A stretch of DNA of 5,694 nucleotides, from positions 1-5,694 of the forward strand of contig DMPD01000285.1 in the NCBI GenBank assembly GCA_003456125.1, in the 5' to 3' direction. The stretch is from Cyanobacteria bacterium UBA8156. Its GTDB lineage: Bacteria; Cyanobacteriota; Cyanobacteriia; Pseudanabaenales; Pseudanabaenaceae. Position numbers and translations under genes: made by a program. The notes under the pieces were generated by a model. The model had not been told where the DNA came from. It worked only from the letters and a program-made list of their open reading frames with translations, and made no database searches. Each line of letters begins with the position of its first letter. Position 1 is the stretch's first letter. Below, one piece after another: positions 1 through 5,208 of the stretch.

Positions 1-5
1 TGCGC

Positions 6-89
6 TTTTTACCTACTGCAGTTCCCTTGGAACGAACCCGAGTTCACTTTTTACCTACCGCAGTTCGCTTGGAACCCACCGGAGTTCGC
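6..89. repeat. Two tandem copies of a 42-bp unit upstream of tal
   Basis: Copy 1 is 6-47 and copy 2 is 48-89, both beginning TTTTTACCTAC. Aligned without gaps they match at 36 of 42 positions. A degraded third start (CTTTTGCTAGCAGTTGCC) follows at 89-106, and the bases at 1-5 resemble the end of another unit, so the array may extend left of the window. Each unit contains alternating GTTC and GAAC words that form short inverted repeats; GTTCC-CTT-GGAAC at 21-33 in copy 1 is perfect. Direct tandem spacing without unique spacers argues against CRISPR. Function is unknown; it may be the edge of a longer intergenic minisatellite or part of the tal upstream regulatory region. Confidence 0.8.
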
Positions 90-204
90 TTTTGCTAGCA
101 GTTGCCTACTGGATAGGGACTGGGGGTGCGCGCAGTTTTAAGAAAGTCTTCGCGATTGCGCATCAAGGGCGGCCGGTAAGATAAGCGCAACGCCCGCAAT
201 CCCC

Positions 205-209
205 AGGAG
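205..209 (+). promoter_or_regulatory. Ribosome binding site of tal
   Basis: AGGAG lies seven bases before the ATG at 217, a near-ideal Shine-Dalgarno spacing, and fixes this start. The 90-204 stretch upstream holds no convincing -35/-10 pair. The closest match is TTGCGC (156) with TAAGAT (177), but its 15-base spacer is too short for me to call it. Confidence 0.75.
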
Positions 210-216
210 CGACACC

Positions 217-1350
217 ATGGCCAATCACCTGCACGAATTGTTTGAGCACGGTCAGAGCGTATGGATGGACAACCTCAGCCGCGACATTCTGGCGTCGGGA
301 GAACTCGCCGCCGCGATCGCCAGCGGCAACATTCGCGGCATCACCTCCAACCCAGCCATTTTTGAAAAAGCGATCGCCGGCAACGCCATCTACGACACGG
401 CGATCGCCGAAGCCGTCCAAGCGGGGAAAGACGTGCAAGGGGTCTACGAAACCCTGGCCTTTGCCGACATTCAAGCGGCGGCCGATCTGCTGCGGCCGGT
501 CTACGAAGCCTCGAACGGGGTGGATGGGTACGTTTCGATTGAAGTTTCCCCCAACCTGGCCAGCGACACCGCCGGCACCATCGCCGAAGCCCAGCGGTTC
601 TGGCAAATTCTCGATCGCCCCAACATCATGATCAAAATCCCCGGCACCGCCGCCGGGTTCCCCGCCATTGAAGCCACCATCGCCGCCGGCATTCCCGTCA
701 ACGTCACCCTGTTGTTTGCGGTATCGGATTACGAACAGACGGCGATAGCCTACATCCGGGGTCTGGAAGCCCTCGCCGCCCAAGGGCAAAGCGTCAAAGT
801 AGCTTCGGTGGCCAGCTTTTTCCTGAGCCGGATCGACACCAAAATCGATGCCCGGTTGCAAGCCCTGGCCGCCACCGCCGACGAAGCCCAGCAAGCCAAG
901 CTGAATGCGTTGATGGGCAAAGCGGCGATCGCCAACGCCAAGATGGCCTACCAACGCTACAAAGAAATTTACAGCACCGAAGCGTGGCAAGCTCTCGCGG
1001 CCCAAGGGGCCCTCGAACAACGGTTGTTGTGGGCCAGCACCAGCACCAAAAACCCCACCTACAGCGACGTGATGTATGTGGACAACCTGGTGGGGGGCAA
1101 CACCGTCAACACCATGCCCCCAGAAACCATCGATGCCTGCATCGACCACTGCGACGTGAGCGATCGCCTGGAAGCCAACTTGGATCAAGCCCAGCAAGTT
1201 TTGGCCGACCTGACCGCCCTGGGCATCGATTTGGACGCGGTGATGCAAGAACTGCAAACCGAAGGGATTGATAAATTTGTGAAACCCTTTGCCTCGCTGA
1301 TGCAGTCCCTGGAGACCAAAATGGCCAGCCTCCAAGCCCCAGCGGTGTAG
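217..1350 (+). CDS. tal: Transaldolase
   Basis: Transaldolase moves a dihydroxyacetone unit between sugar phosphates (sedoheptulose-7-P + glyceraldehyde-3-P to erythrose-4-P + fructose-6-P) in the non-oxidative pentose phosphate pathway of the cytosol. In cyanobacteria this serves mainly night-time and heterotrophic carbon flow. The 377-residue protein shows the family motifs in order: WMDNLSR (16-22, with Asp19 in the conserved Asp position), ITSNPAIFEKA (42-52), SIEVSPNLA (107-115), and NIMIKIPGTAAG (136-147), whose Lys140 should be the Schiff-base lysine. These are followed by VNVTLLF (161-167), ASFFLSRID (199-207) and LWASTSTKNP (271-280). The length and motif style fit the longer type of transaldolase (mycobacterial/cyanobacterial) rather than the roughly 316-residue E. 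coli TalB. In several cyanobacteria tal neighbours zwf and opcA; neither is seen here, although the upstream side lies outside the window. The gene contains five HIP1 sites. No defect is seen, so the function call is firm. Confidence 0.97.
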   Translation: MANHLHELFEHGQSVWMDNLSRDILASGELAAAIASGNIRGITSNPAIFEKAIAGNAIYDTAIAEAVQAGKDVQGVYETLAFADIQAAADLLRPVYEASNGVDGYVSIEVSPNLASDTAGTIAEAQRFWQILDRPNIMIKIPGTAAGFPAIEATIAAGIPVNVTLLFAVSDYEQTAIAYIRGLEALAAQGQSVKVASVASFFLSRIDTKIDARLQALAATADEAQQAKLNALMGKAAIANAKMAYQRYKEIYSTEAWQALAAQGALEQRLLWASTSTKNPTYSDVMYVDNLVGGNTVNTMPPETIDACIDHCDVSDRLEANLDQAQQVLADLTALGIDLDAVMQELQTEGIDKFVKPFASLMQSLETKMASLQAPAV

Positions 1351-1357
1351 GTTCTGA

Positions 1358-1380
1358 CCCTCTGCCGTTCGGGGAGAGGG
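1358..1380 (+). terminator. Palindrome after tal, possible terminator or dispersed repeat
   Basis: CCCTCT (1358-1363) pairs perfectly with AGAGGG (1375-1380), with an inner CC/GG pair around GTTC. It starts seven bases after the tal stop codon. No T-run follows, so as an intrinsic terminator it is weak. Read on the other strand, the segment GCCCTCATCCCCTCTCCCCGAACGG-type sequence (about 1365-1388) resembles the CCTCTCCC...GGGAGAGG intergenic palindromes dispersed in many bacterial genomes. A second small hairpin, GGGGC-ACT-GCCCC (1404-1416), follows. Confidence 0.45.
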
Positions 1381-1490
1381 GATGAGGGCAAAAAATAGAC
1401 TATGGGGCACTGCCCCCGTCCTCGGCTCTCACCCACCCTGGCGTTGCCATGAGACGACGAGCTGATGGTGCAAATGACGTAAAGGTCACG

Positions 1491-1682
1491 ATGAGTTGGT
1501 TGCGATTTGTCTCGGTGTGCTTGACGGTGGAAGAAGGCCAGCCGCTGTGGCCCCAAATTCAAGGGGCCTTGGCGGCCCACGGGGAACCCCTGCGCTGGGC
1601 CATCACCCGCGCCACCACCACCAACGGCGTGCGCCAACTCACCATCGAAGCTGTGGTGCTGCATCCTACCCTCACCGCCTAA
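1491..1682 (+). CDS. Small hypothetical protein (63 aa)
   Basis: I do not recognise the family with certainty. The 63-residue product begins MSWLRFVSVC, is uncharged in its first third apart from Arg5, and has the mid-section GEPLRWAIT (31-39) followed by VRQLTIEAVVL (47-57). An alternating strand-helix-strand pattern suggests a small alpha/beta fold. I chose the ATG at 1491 because AAAGG (1481-1485) sits five bases upstream. An in-frame ATG at 1449 would add 14 residues (start MRRRADGAND) but has no Shine-Dalgarno. It follows tal on the same strand after 140 bases containing two hairpins, so co-transcription is possible but not shown. It converges on the cryptochrome gene. Codon use matches the neighbours (GCC, GGC and ACC preferred), which supports a real gene. 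Confidence 0.7.
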   Translation: MSWLRFVSVCLTVEEGQPLWPQIQGALAAHGEPLRWAITRATTTNGVRQLTIEAVVLHPTLTA

Positions 1683-1764
1683 TCGCCTGTGGGCAAACGG
1701 CAAGAAAGCCGGAAATCGTAAGCCTGTCTGGTTCGATCTTTGCGGCTACACATCTTTTACGCCG

Positions 1765-1781
1765 TTCTGGCACATCCAGAA
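1765..1781. terminator. Weak hairpin between convergent genes
   Basis: TTCTGG-CACAT-CCAGAA is a perfect 6-bp stem with a 5-base loop in the 118-base gap between the small ORF stop and the cryptochrome stop. Being symmetrical, it could act on transcripts from either side. It has no T-run on either strand, so it is only a candidate terminator. A shorter stem, CGGC-AAGAAA-GCCG, lies at 1698-1711. Nothing else recognisable lies in this gap. Confidence 0.3.
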
Positions 1782-1800
1782 GTCCCGTAGGCCAAACCCT

Positions 1801-3273
1801 TTAGCGCCGCGATCGCCGGGGTTTGGGAGCTTTACCGACGGCTTTTTGATACAGGGCCTCATTTTGGTGGGCGGACTCCCCCAAATCCACGATGGGGGAG
1901 GGATAGACCCCATGGGTCAACCAGCGTTGGCGCTCCACCGGCAACAGTTGCCAGGGGGTGTGTACTTTGTGGCTGGGGAGCTCGGCTAAAGCCGGCAACC
2001 AACGTTTCACATAGGTTCCGTCGGGATCGTAGTCCTGGCTTTGCTTGAGGATGTTGAAAAACCGGAAGCCCCGGGCATCGTTGCCCACCCCGGCCGCGTA
2101 GGTCCAATTGCCGTAGTTGCTGCAGGGATTGTAGTCGATCAACCACGACTCAAACCACGCCGCCCCCATCCGCCAATCGATATTCAGGTTTTTGGTGAGG
2201 AAACTGGCGACATTCTGCCGGCCGCGATTGGAGATAAACCCGGTGGCTTGCAATTCCTTCATGTTGGCATCCACCAAAGGGTAGCCGGTTTCGCCGTTGC
2301 ACCAGCGCTGGAACAACCCAGCATCCTGGGACCAGGGCAAATCGATTCCCAGCAGCCCCTCCCGCCGGAAAATTTTGCTCCCGTGTTTCCGGGCAATAAA
2401 CGCGAAATAATCCCGCCACAGCAGTTCAAAAATCAGCCAATAGGTCGAATCGTTGGCCACCCGCTCCGCCTCATAGCGCTGCACCTCTTGCCAGACTTGC
2501 CGGGAACTCACACACCCCAACGCCAACCAAGGTGACAACTTCGAGGAATCATCGGCGTTTACCATGCCGTTGCGGGTTTCTTTGTAGCACCGCAGGCGAT
2601 CGCGCTCCCAGATGTACTCCTGCAACCGAGCCAGACCGGCGGTTTCCCCCCCCACAAACGGATAAACGCGGCGATCGTCCACCGGCGGCACCGCAATCCC
2701 CCAATCCTCCAAATTCGGCAACGGCCCCGGCTCTACGGTTAGGGTGTCCCAACCGGGAATCCGTGCGGGCGCAGGCAACGGCGATCGCACCGTCCAGCTT
2801 GCTTCGACCTCTTTGCGAAAACTTGTAAACAACTCCGGCAATCGGGAAACATCCATGGGCAAATCCTCGGGGTGGAGCAACGTCCGGCCCCAAAACCACT
2901 GGATGGGACAGGGCAAAGCGGCCGCCACCGCCCGCTCGATCGCCCGTTCTTCCGTCGCGATTTCCGACTCCGCCAGCACCCGTTCCGCACCCAATTCCTG
3001 CACCAACGCCGGCAACACCGTTTCCGGGGTACCCACCCGAATCAGCAGATCGGTACCGCGGGACTGCAAGTGCGATCGCAAGTCCGCCAAACTCTCCCGC
3101 CAAAACCGCGCCCGGTGGGGCCCCAACCGCGGCCACCCAAATGCCGTGTTTTCAAACTGCCGCGGATCGACACAGTACACCGGAATTGCGATGCCCTGTT
3201 GCACCGCCGCCACCAACGGCTCCCGATCGTGCACCCGCAGATCGTTCCGAAACCACACCAAAATTCGTGCCAT
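1801..3273 (-). CDS. cryDASH: DASH-family cryptochrome / photolyase
   Basis: This is a flavoprotein blue-light receptor or repair enzyme; characterised DASH cryptochromes repair cyclobutane dimers in single-stranded or looped DNA and some affect transcription. The 490-residue length fits the family (Synechocystis Sll1629 is about 490). The N-terminal Rossmann-like antenna domain begins ILVWFRNDLRVHD (4-16). The FAD domain occupies about 205-480 and carries ETRNGMVNADDSSKLSPWLA (232-251), GYPLVDANMKELQATGFISN (330-349), NRGRQNVASFL (349-359), NIDWRMGAAWFESWLIDY (364-381) and GNDARGFRFFNI (397-408). Aligned with E. coli PhrB, Trp314, Trp367 and Trp390 match the photoreduction triad W306/W359/W382, with the same 53- and 23-residue spacings. 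The SSKLSPWL and NRGRQN motifs separate it from class I CPD photolyases. The basic tail RRSRR is encoded across a HIP1 site. I chose the start at 3273 because the protein family begins there; an in-frame ATG at 3345 would add 24 unrelated residues. Upstream, GGGG at 3278-3281 is a weak ribosome site. Confidence 0.95.
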   Translation of the reverse strand: MARILVWFRNDLRVHDREPLVAAVQQGIAIPVYCVDPRQFENTAFGWPRLGPHRARFWRESLADLRSHLQSRGTDLLIRVGTPETVLPALVQELGAERVLAESEIATEERAIERAVAAALPCPIQWFWGRTLLHPEDLPMDVSRLPELFTSFRKEVEASWTVRSPLPAPARIPGWDTLTVEPGPLPNLEDWGIAVPPVDDRRVYPFVGGETAGLARLQEYIWERDRLRCYKETRNGMVNADDSSKLSPWLALGCVSSRQVWQEVQRYEAERVANDSTYWLIFELLWRDYFAFIARKHGSKIFRREGLLGIDLPWSQDAGLFQRWCNGETGYPLVDANMKELQATGFISNRGRQNVASFLTKNLNIDWRMGAAWFESWLIDYNPCSNYGNWTYAAGVGNDARGFRFFNILKQSQDYDPDGTYVKRWLPALAELPSHKVHTPWQLLPVERQRWLTHGVYPSPIVDLGESAHQNEALYQKAVGKAPKPRRSRR

Positions 3274-3294
3274 AGCACCCCGGCAACATTTCTT

Positions 3295-3304
3295 TACAAT
3301 TATC
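3295..3304. promoter_or_regulatory. Overlapping divergent -10-like boxes
   Basis: On the + strand, TACAAT (3295-3300) matches TATAAT at five of six bases. On the - strand, GATAAT (3304 down to 3299) also matches at five of six. Each points toward its adjacent gene: the leader ORF/membrane protein (+) and the cryptochrome (-). If used, the - start would give a leader of roughly 18 bases for the cryptochrome. No recognisable -35 element accompanies either box, so activator-dependent or weak promoters would be needed. This is inference from motif matching only. Confidence 0.35.
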
Positions 3305-3324
3305 CCCGAAAGGAAGGTTCCCGA

Positions 3325-3396
3325 ATGCCCGAAAATGCTAAGCATAAATTCTTAGCTATTTTTTCCACCCTAATCCATCCGGTTGTAGCCCCATGA
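3325..3396 (+). CDS. Short upstream ORF (23 aa), candidate leader peptide
   Basis: The ORF begins at ATG 3325 and is preceded by GGAAGG (3312-3317) at a seven-base spacing, the strongest Shine-Dalgarno in the window. The peptide starts MPENAKHKFLAIF and ends HPVVAP, with a hydrophobic middle. Its TGA stop (3394-3396) overlaps the ATG of the next gene (3393-3395) in an ATGA arrangement, typical of translational coupling. The downstream gene lacks a Shine-Dalgarno of its own, so ribosomes finishing this ORF may initiate there. No single amino acid is enriched, unlike classical biosynthetic leader peptides. Alternatively this could be the true N-terminus of the next protein, separated by a frameshift, or simply a chance ORF. 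Confidence 0.45.
   Translation: MPENAKHKFLAIFSTLIHPVVAP
3337..3364 (+). terminator. Terminator-like hairpin within the leader ORF
   Basis: GCTAAG (3337-3342) and CTTAGC (3351-3356) form a perfect 6-bp stem with an 8-base loop, followed by TATTTTTT (3357-3364). On the + strand this has intrinsic-terminator form, yet no + strand gene ends here; it lies in the leader of the 3393 gene, inside the short ORF. The overlapping 11-bp palindrome ATGCT-A-AGCAT (3335-3345) could instead be an operator half or a competing fold. The stem is AU-rich and would be a weak terminator. Confidence 0.45.
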
Positions 3397-4370
3397 GTCC
3401 CGAAACTTCCGAATCCAAGGCCCTTTCCCCCCAAGGGATGGCGGTCGCGCTGCTCAAGACGATCGCCCTTTGGTTGGCCTGGGCCACGCTGTTGGTTTTG
3501 TATCGAGCAGTAGCGGCGTTGGCCTGGTGGGCGCAACCGCCGGCGGGGGGCCCCGGCTGGCGGGTCACGGTCACCAACGTGCTGAACCAAGCGGGGGAAA
3601 CCCTGGCTACTTGGCAAGATCAGATGGTGCGGCCGTCGTGGCCCGAACCGGTACGGACGGAAGTGGCGATCGCTTGGCAATTTACGCGGGAACGGGTCGC
3701 GCCCAAGGTGGATGGCGCGGCCCAACAGGTGGTCACGGCTTTGGATGGCCCGGCGGCCACCGTGTGGACCAAAACGATTGCCCTGCCGCCGGTGCAAACC
3801 AACTGGGAAAAGGCCCGCGGCAGCGCATGGGGGAAACGGATCGCGACGATTTGGTCTGCGGTGCAACACCGGTTGGATGAAACCGCAGGCACTTGGGAGT
3901 GGGCGACCCCCTACCGCGCCAAACGGGCGGGCACGATCGCCCTGTTGTTGATTTTGTGGTTGGGGTTGTCGTTGGTGAAGGGTTCCCTAGGAGGCCGCAA
4001 AGCCGCGGCCATCGCCCAAAAACCAGCCCCTACCGTGCAGGTGAATGCGCCCATCGCCAAAGCCCCGGCGATCCCGGTCAGCGATGCCTTGGTGACGGAC
4101 ATTCAAGCCCAGGTAGAAGAAGTCACCCAGCGTTACGGCAGTGGCTTGGTGGAAGCCCTGCAGACCAACTTCCGATCGGGGCGGCTGGTGGTGCAACTCT
4201 CCGAGTCCTGGCATGAATTGAGCACCGAAAACCAAGAAAAAATCGTCGACGATCTGTATGCCCGCGCCAACCGTTTGAAATTCCAGAAACTCTTTGTCAT
4301 TGACGGCAACCGGCAACTGATTGCCCGATCGCCGGTGGTGGGCGATCGCCCGGTGATCTTGCAGCGGTAG
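3393..4370 (+). CDS. Two-TM membrane protein of unknown function
   Basis: A 325-residue protein; I recall similar cyanobacterial hypotheticals but no assigned function. Visible layout: a short polar N-terminus (1-15); a long hydrophobic segment (about 16-46) rich in Leu, Ala and Trp; a Trp-rich, moderately charged region (about 50-175) with probable helices; a second hydrophobic segment (180-195, TIALLLILWLGLSLV) flanked by RAKR and KGS; an Ala/Pro-rich linker (200-228); and a soluble C-terminal domain (about 229-325). The last contains QVEEVTQRYG (240-249), LVVQLSESWHEL (265-276) and ends ARSPVVGDRPVILQR. Two membrane passes would place both ends on the same side, but the charge pattern does not settle which. 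There is no signal-peptide cleavage site. The start overlaps the stop of the 23-residue leader ORF and has no ribosome site of its own; the stop abuts the DUF3288 start. Conserved domain arrangement and codon use support a real gene. Confidence 0.88.
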   Translation: MSPETSESKALSPQGMAVALLKTIALWLAWATLLVLYRAVAALAWWAQPPAGGPGWRVTVTNVLNQAGETLATWQDQMVRPSWPEPVRTEVAIAWQFTRERVAPKVDGAAQQVVTALDGPAATVWTKTIALPPVQTNWEKARGSAWGKRIATIWSAVQHRLDETAGTWEWATPYRAKRAGTIALLLILWLGLSLVKGSLGGRKAAAIAQKPAPTVQVNAPIAKAPAIPVSDALVTDIQAQVEEVTQRYGSGLVEALQTNFRSGRLVVQLSESWHELSTENQEKIVDDLYARANRLKFQKLFVIDGNRQLIARSPVVGDRPVILQR

Positions 4371-4658
4371 ATGGCGGCCCCCAAGGATCAACAACACCCC
4401 CAATACACAGGCGATCGCCAAGTGGTCAACGAATTGCTCACGGTCACCCAACCGGGCGATCGGCATCTGGCCGACCTCGGACGGTTGCGGATTCGGTACC
4501 ATGGGTTTCCGGGGGCCCGCGACATCCAGACCGATCTCGATCGCCTGTTGCAGCAGTGGGGCTTGACCGAGGAAGAGTTGTTTGCCCAGACCCGGGTCCT
4601 CCACCAAGGGGGGCGGGTATACACCAGTCGCCAAGAAGGAAGAGACGATTGGGCCTAA
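4371..4658 (+). CDS. DUF3288 family protein
   Basis: The 95-residue product has the features I associate with DUF3288, a small family found essentially in cyanobacteria: an N-terminal KDQQHPQY (5-12) followed by DRQVVNELL (15-23), the core LADLGRLRIRYHGFPGARDI (33-52), and WGLTEEELF (63-71) near the C-terminus. Function is unknown; no catalytic motif, signal peptide or membrane segment is visible, and it should be a soluble, mainly helical protein. Its ATG directly follows the TAG of the membrane-protein gene (TAGATG, zero spacing) with no clear Shine-Dalgarno, so expression probably depends on translational coupling in a two-gene unit. The stop lies 24 bases before the Yfr1 -10 box. The domain call is from memory of the family and not a search, but the motif match is strong. 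Confidence 0.88.
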   Translation: MAAPKDQQHPQYTGDRQVVNELLTVTQPGDRHLADLGRLRIRYHGFPGARDIQTDLDRLLQQWGLTEEELFAQTRVLHQGGRVYTSRQEGRDDWA

Positions 4659-4681
4659 TCCCCATTCTGGAATTTCCACAC

Positions 4682-4687
4682 TACAAT
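4682..4687 (+). promoter_or_regulatory. Yfr1 -10 box
   Basis: TACAAT matches the bacterial -10 consensus at five of six bases. It lies seven bases before A4694, which would give a transcript of 65 nt ending at the T-run. No good -35 hexamer is found 16-18 bases upstream (4658-4665 reads ATCCCCAT). The box sits in the 3' arm of an inverted repeat CCCCAT (4660-4665)/ATGGGG (4686-4691). Confidence 0.6.
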
Positions 4688-4693
4688 GGGGTC

Positions 4694-4758
4694 AGACTTA
4701 CTCCTCACACAACAGCAAGCACTCAAGCCAAAATCTACAGACTTGGGTGCTTTTTTTT
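4694..4758 (+). ncRNA. yfr1: Yfr1 small regulatory RNA
   Basis: Yfr1 is a short cyanobacterial trans-acting RNA; known members are roughly 54-70 nt, and in Prochlorococcus it inhibits outer-membrane porin mRNAs by pairing through its unpaired core. The exact family core ACTCCTCACAC occurs at 4700-4710. It is followed, as in the family, by a 3' terminator hairpin: AAGCACTCAAG (4717-4727) pairs with CTTGGGTGCTT (4742-4752) through 11 pairs including one G-U wobble, then T4751-4758. The 5' end at 4694 is inferred from the TACAAT box and is uncertain by a few bases. The usual 5' stem is not obvious here; CAGACTT occurs twice (4693-4699 and 4738-4744). Neighbours are DUF3288 upstream and an EVE-domain gene 19 bases downstream. 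Confidence 0.88.
4717..4758 (+). terminator. Rho-independent terminator of Yfr1
   Basis: An 11-bp stem with a 14-base loop (4728-4741) and an eight-T run, the clearest intrinsic terminator in the window. It forms the 3' half of Yfr1 and would also stop read-through from the membrane-protein/DUF3288 unit. It ends 19 bases before the EVE gene start. Confidence 0.9.
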
Positions 4759-4777
4759 GCGCATATTGGGAAAGCAG

Positions 4778-5182
4778 ATGCCGGCTTGGTTGCTGAAAAC
4801 CGAACCCGAAACCTATGCCTATGCCGATTTGGTGCAGGAGGGTTGCGGGCGTTGGGACGGCGTGAAAAATGCCCTGGCGCAGCGGCACCTGCGGGCGATC
4901 GCCCCCGGCGACGATTTGGCAATCTACCACACCGGCAAAACCAAAGCGGTGGTCGGTCTGGCGGCGGCCGTGGGCTATCCCTATCCCGATCCCGGCGCTC
5001 CCCCATACCTGGCCATTGATGTCGCTCCCCGGCAGTGGCTACCCCAGCCCGTCCCCCTAGCCCAATTGAAAGTCGATCCCGTCTTTGCCGATTGTGCTTT
5101 GATTCGTTTGCCGCGCCTATCGGTGGTGCCCCTCACCCCCGTCCATTGGGCACAGTTGCTTCGCTGCGGTGAGCTACGATAA
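4778..5182 (+). CDS. EVE domain-containing protein
   Basis: A 134-residue single-domain protein of the EVE family (PUA-like fold, related to YTH; human THYN1 is a homologue). EVE domains bind modified bases in DNA or RNA, and in prokaryotes they often occur with modification-dependent restriction genes. The visible motifs are WLLKTEP (4-10), YAYADL (13-18), GRWDGVKNALAQRHLRA (24-40), PGDDLAIYHTGKTKAVVG (43-60) and LSVVPLTPVHW (114-124), spanning the whole protein, so this is a minimal full-length EVE protein. I chose the ATG at 4778 because the conserved WLLKTEP should lie at the extreme N-terminus and GGGAAAG (4768-4774) lies just upstream. Reading the frame further upstream only runs into Yfr1. 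No separate promoter is clear in the 19 bases after the Yfr1 terminator; CATATT (4762) is a poor candidate. Expression may come from read-through or a promoter inside Yfr1. Confidence 0.93.
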   Translation: MPAWLLKTEPETYAYADLVQEGCGRWDGVKNALAQRHLRAIAPGDDLAIYHTGKTKAVVGLAAAVGYPYPDPGAPPYLAIDVAPRQWLPQPVPLAQLKVDPVFADCALIRLPRLSVVPLTPVHWAQLLRCGELR

Positions 5183-5208
5183 AGGCCGGTTGTCTCCTGC
5201 TGCCATGC

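Noticed and set aside
1..110. CRISPR array at the left edge
   Set aside because: The repeats are directly contiguous with no unique spacers, and the copies differ at six positions.
156..182. TTGCGC/TAAGAT as the tal promoter
   Set aside because: The 15-base spacer is too short and both hexamers are poor matches; not supportable.
163..1410. A 415-codon open frame on the - strand opposite transaldolase, longer than tal itself
   Set aside because: Its translation is Gly/His/Phe-rich low-meaning sequence with no motifs. It is the antisense shadow of a GC-rich gene whose + strand product matches transaldolase end to end.
2041..2535. Long + strand open frames across the cryptochrome gene (also 2744-3355 and 2872-3396)
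   Set aside because: These are shadows of the - strand gene, Pro/Arg-rich and without motifs. Only the last 23 codons of the final frame, outside the cryptochrome, were kept as a possible leader ORF.
3274..3345. 24-residue N-terminal extension of the cryptochrome
   Set aside because: It has no family similarity and runs into the divergent promoter region; family members begin at the equivalent of 3273.
4660..4691. CCCCAT/ATGGGG inverted repeat as terminator of DUF3288
   Set aside because: A 6-bp stem with a 20-base loop and no T-run, overlapping the Yfr1 promoter; more likely fortuitous, or at most a regulatory palindrome.
4556..4777. Upstream extension of the EVE frame to an earlier ATG (208 residues in total)
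   Set aside because: The extra residues overlap the DUF3288 gene and Yfr1 and resemble no EVE N-terminus; the conserved WLLKTEP begins just after the ATG at 4778.
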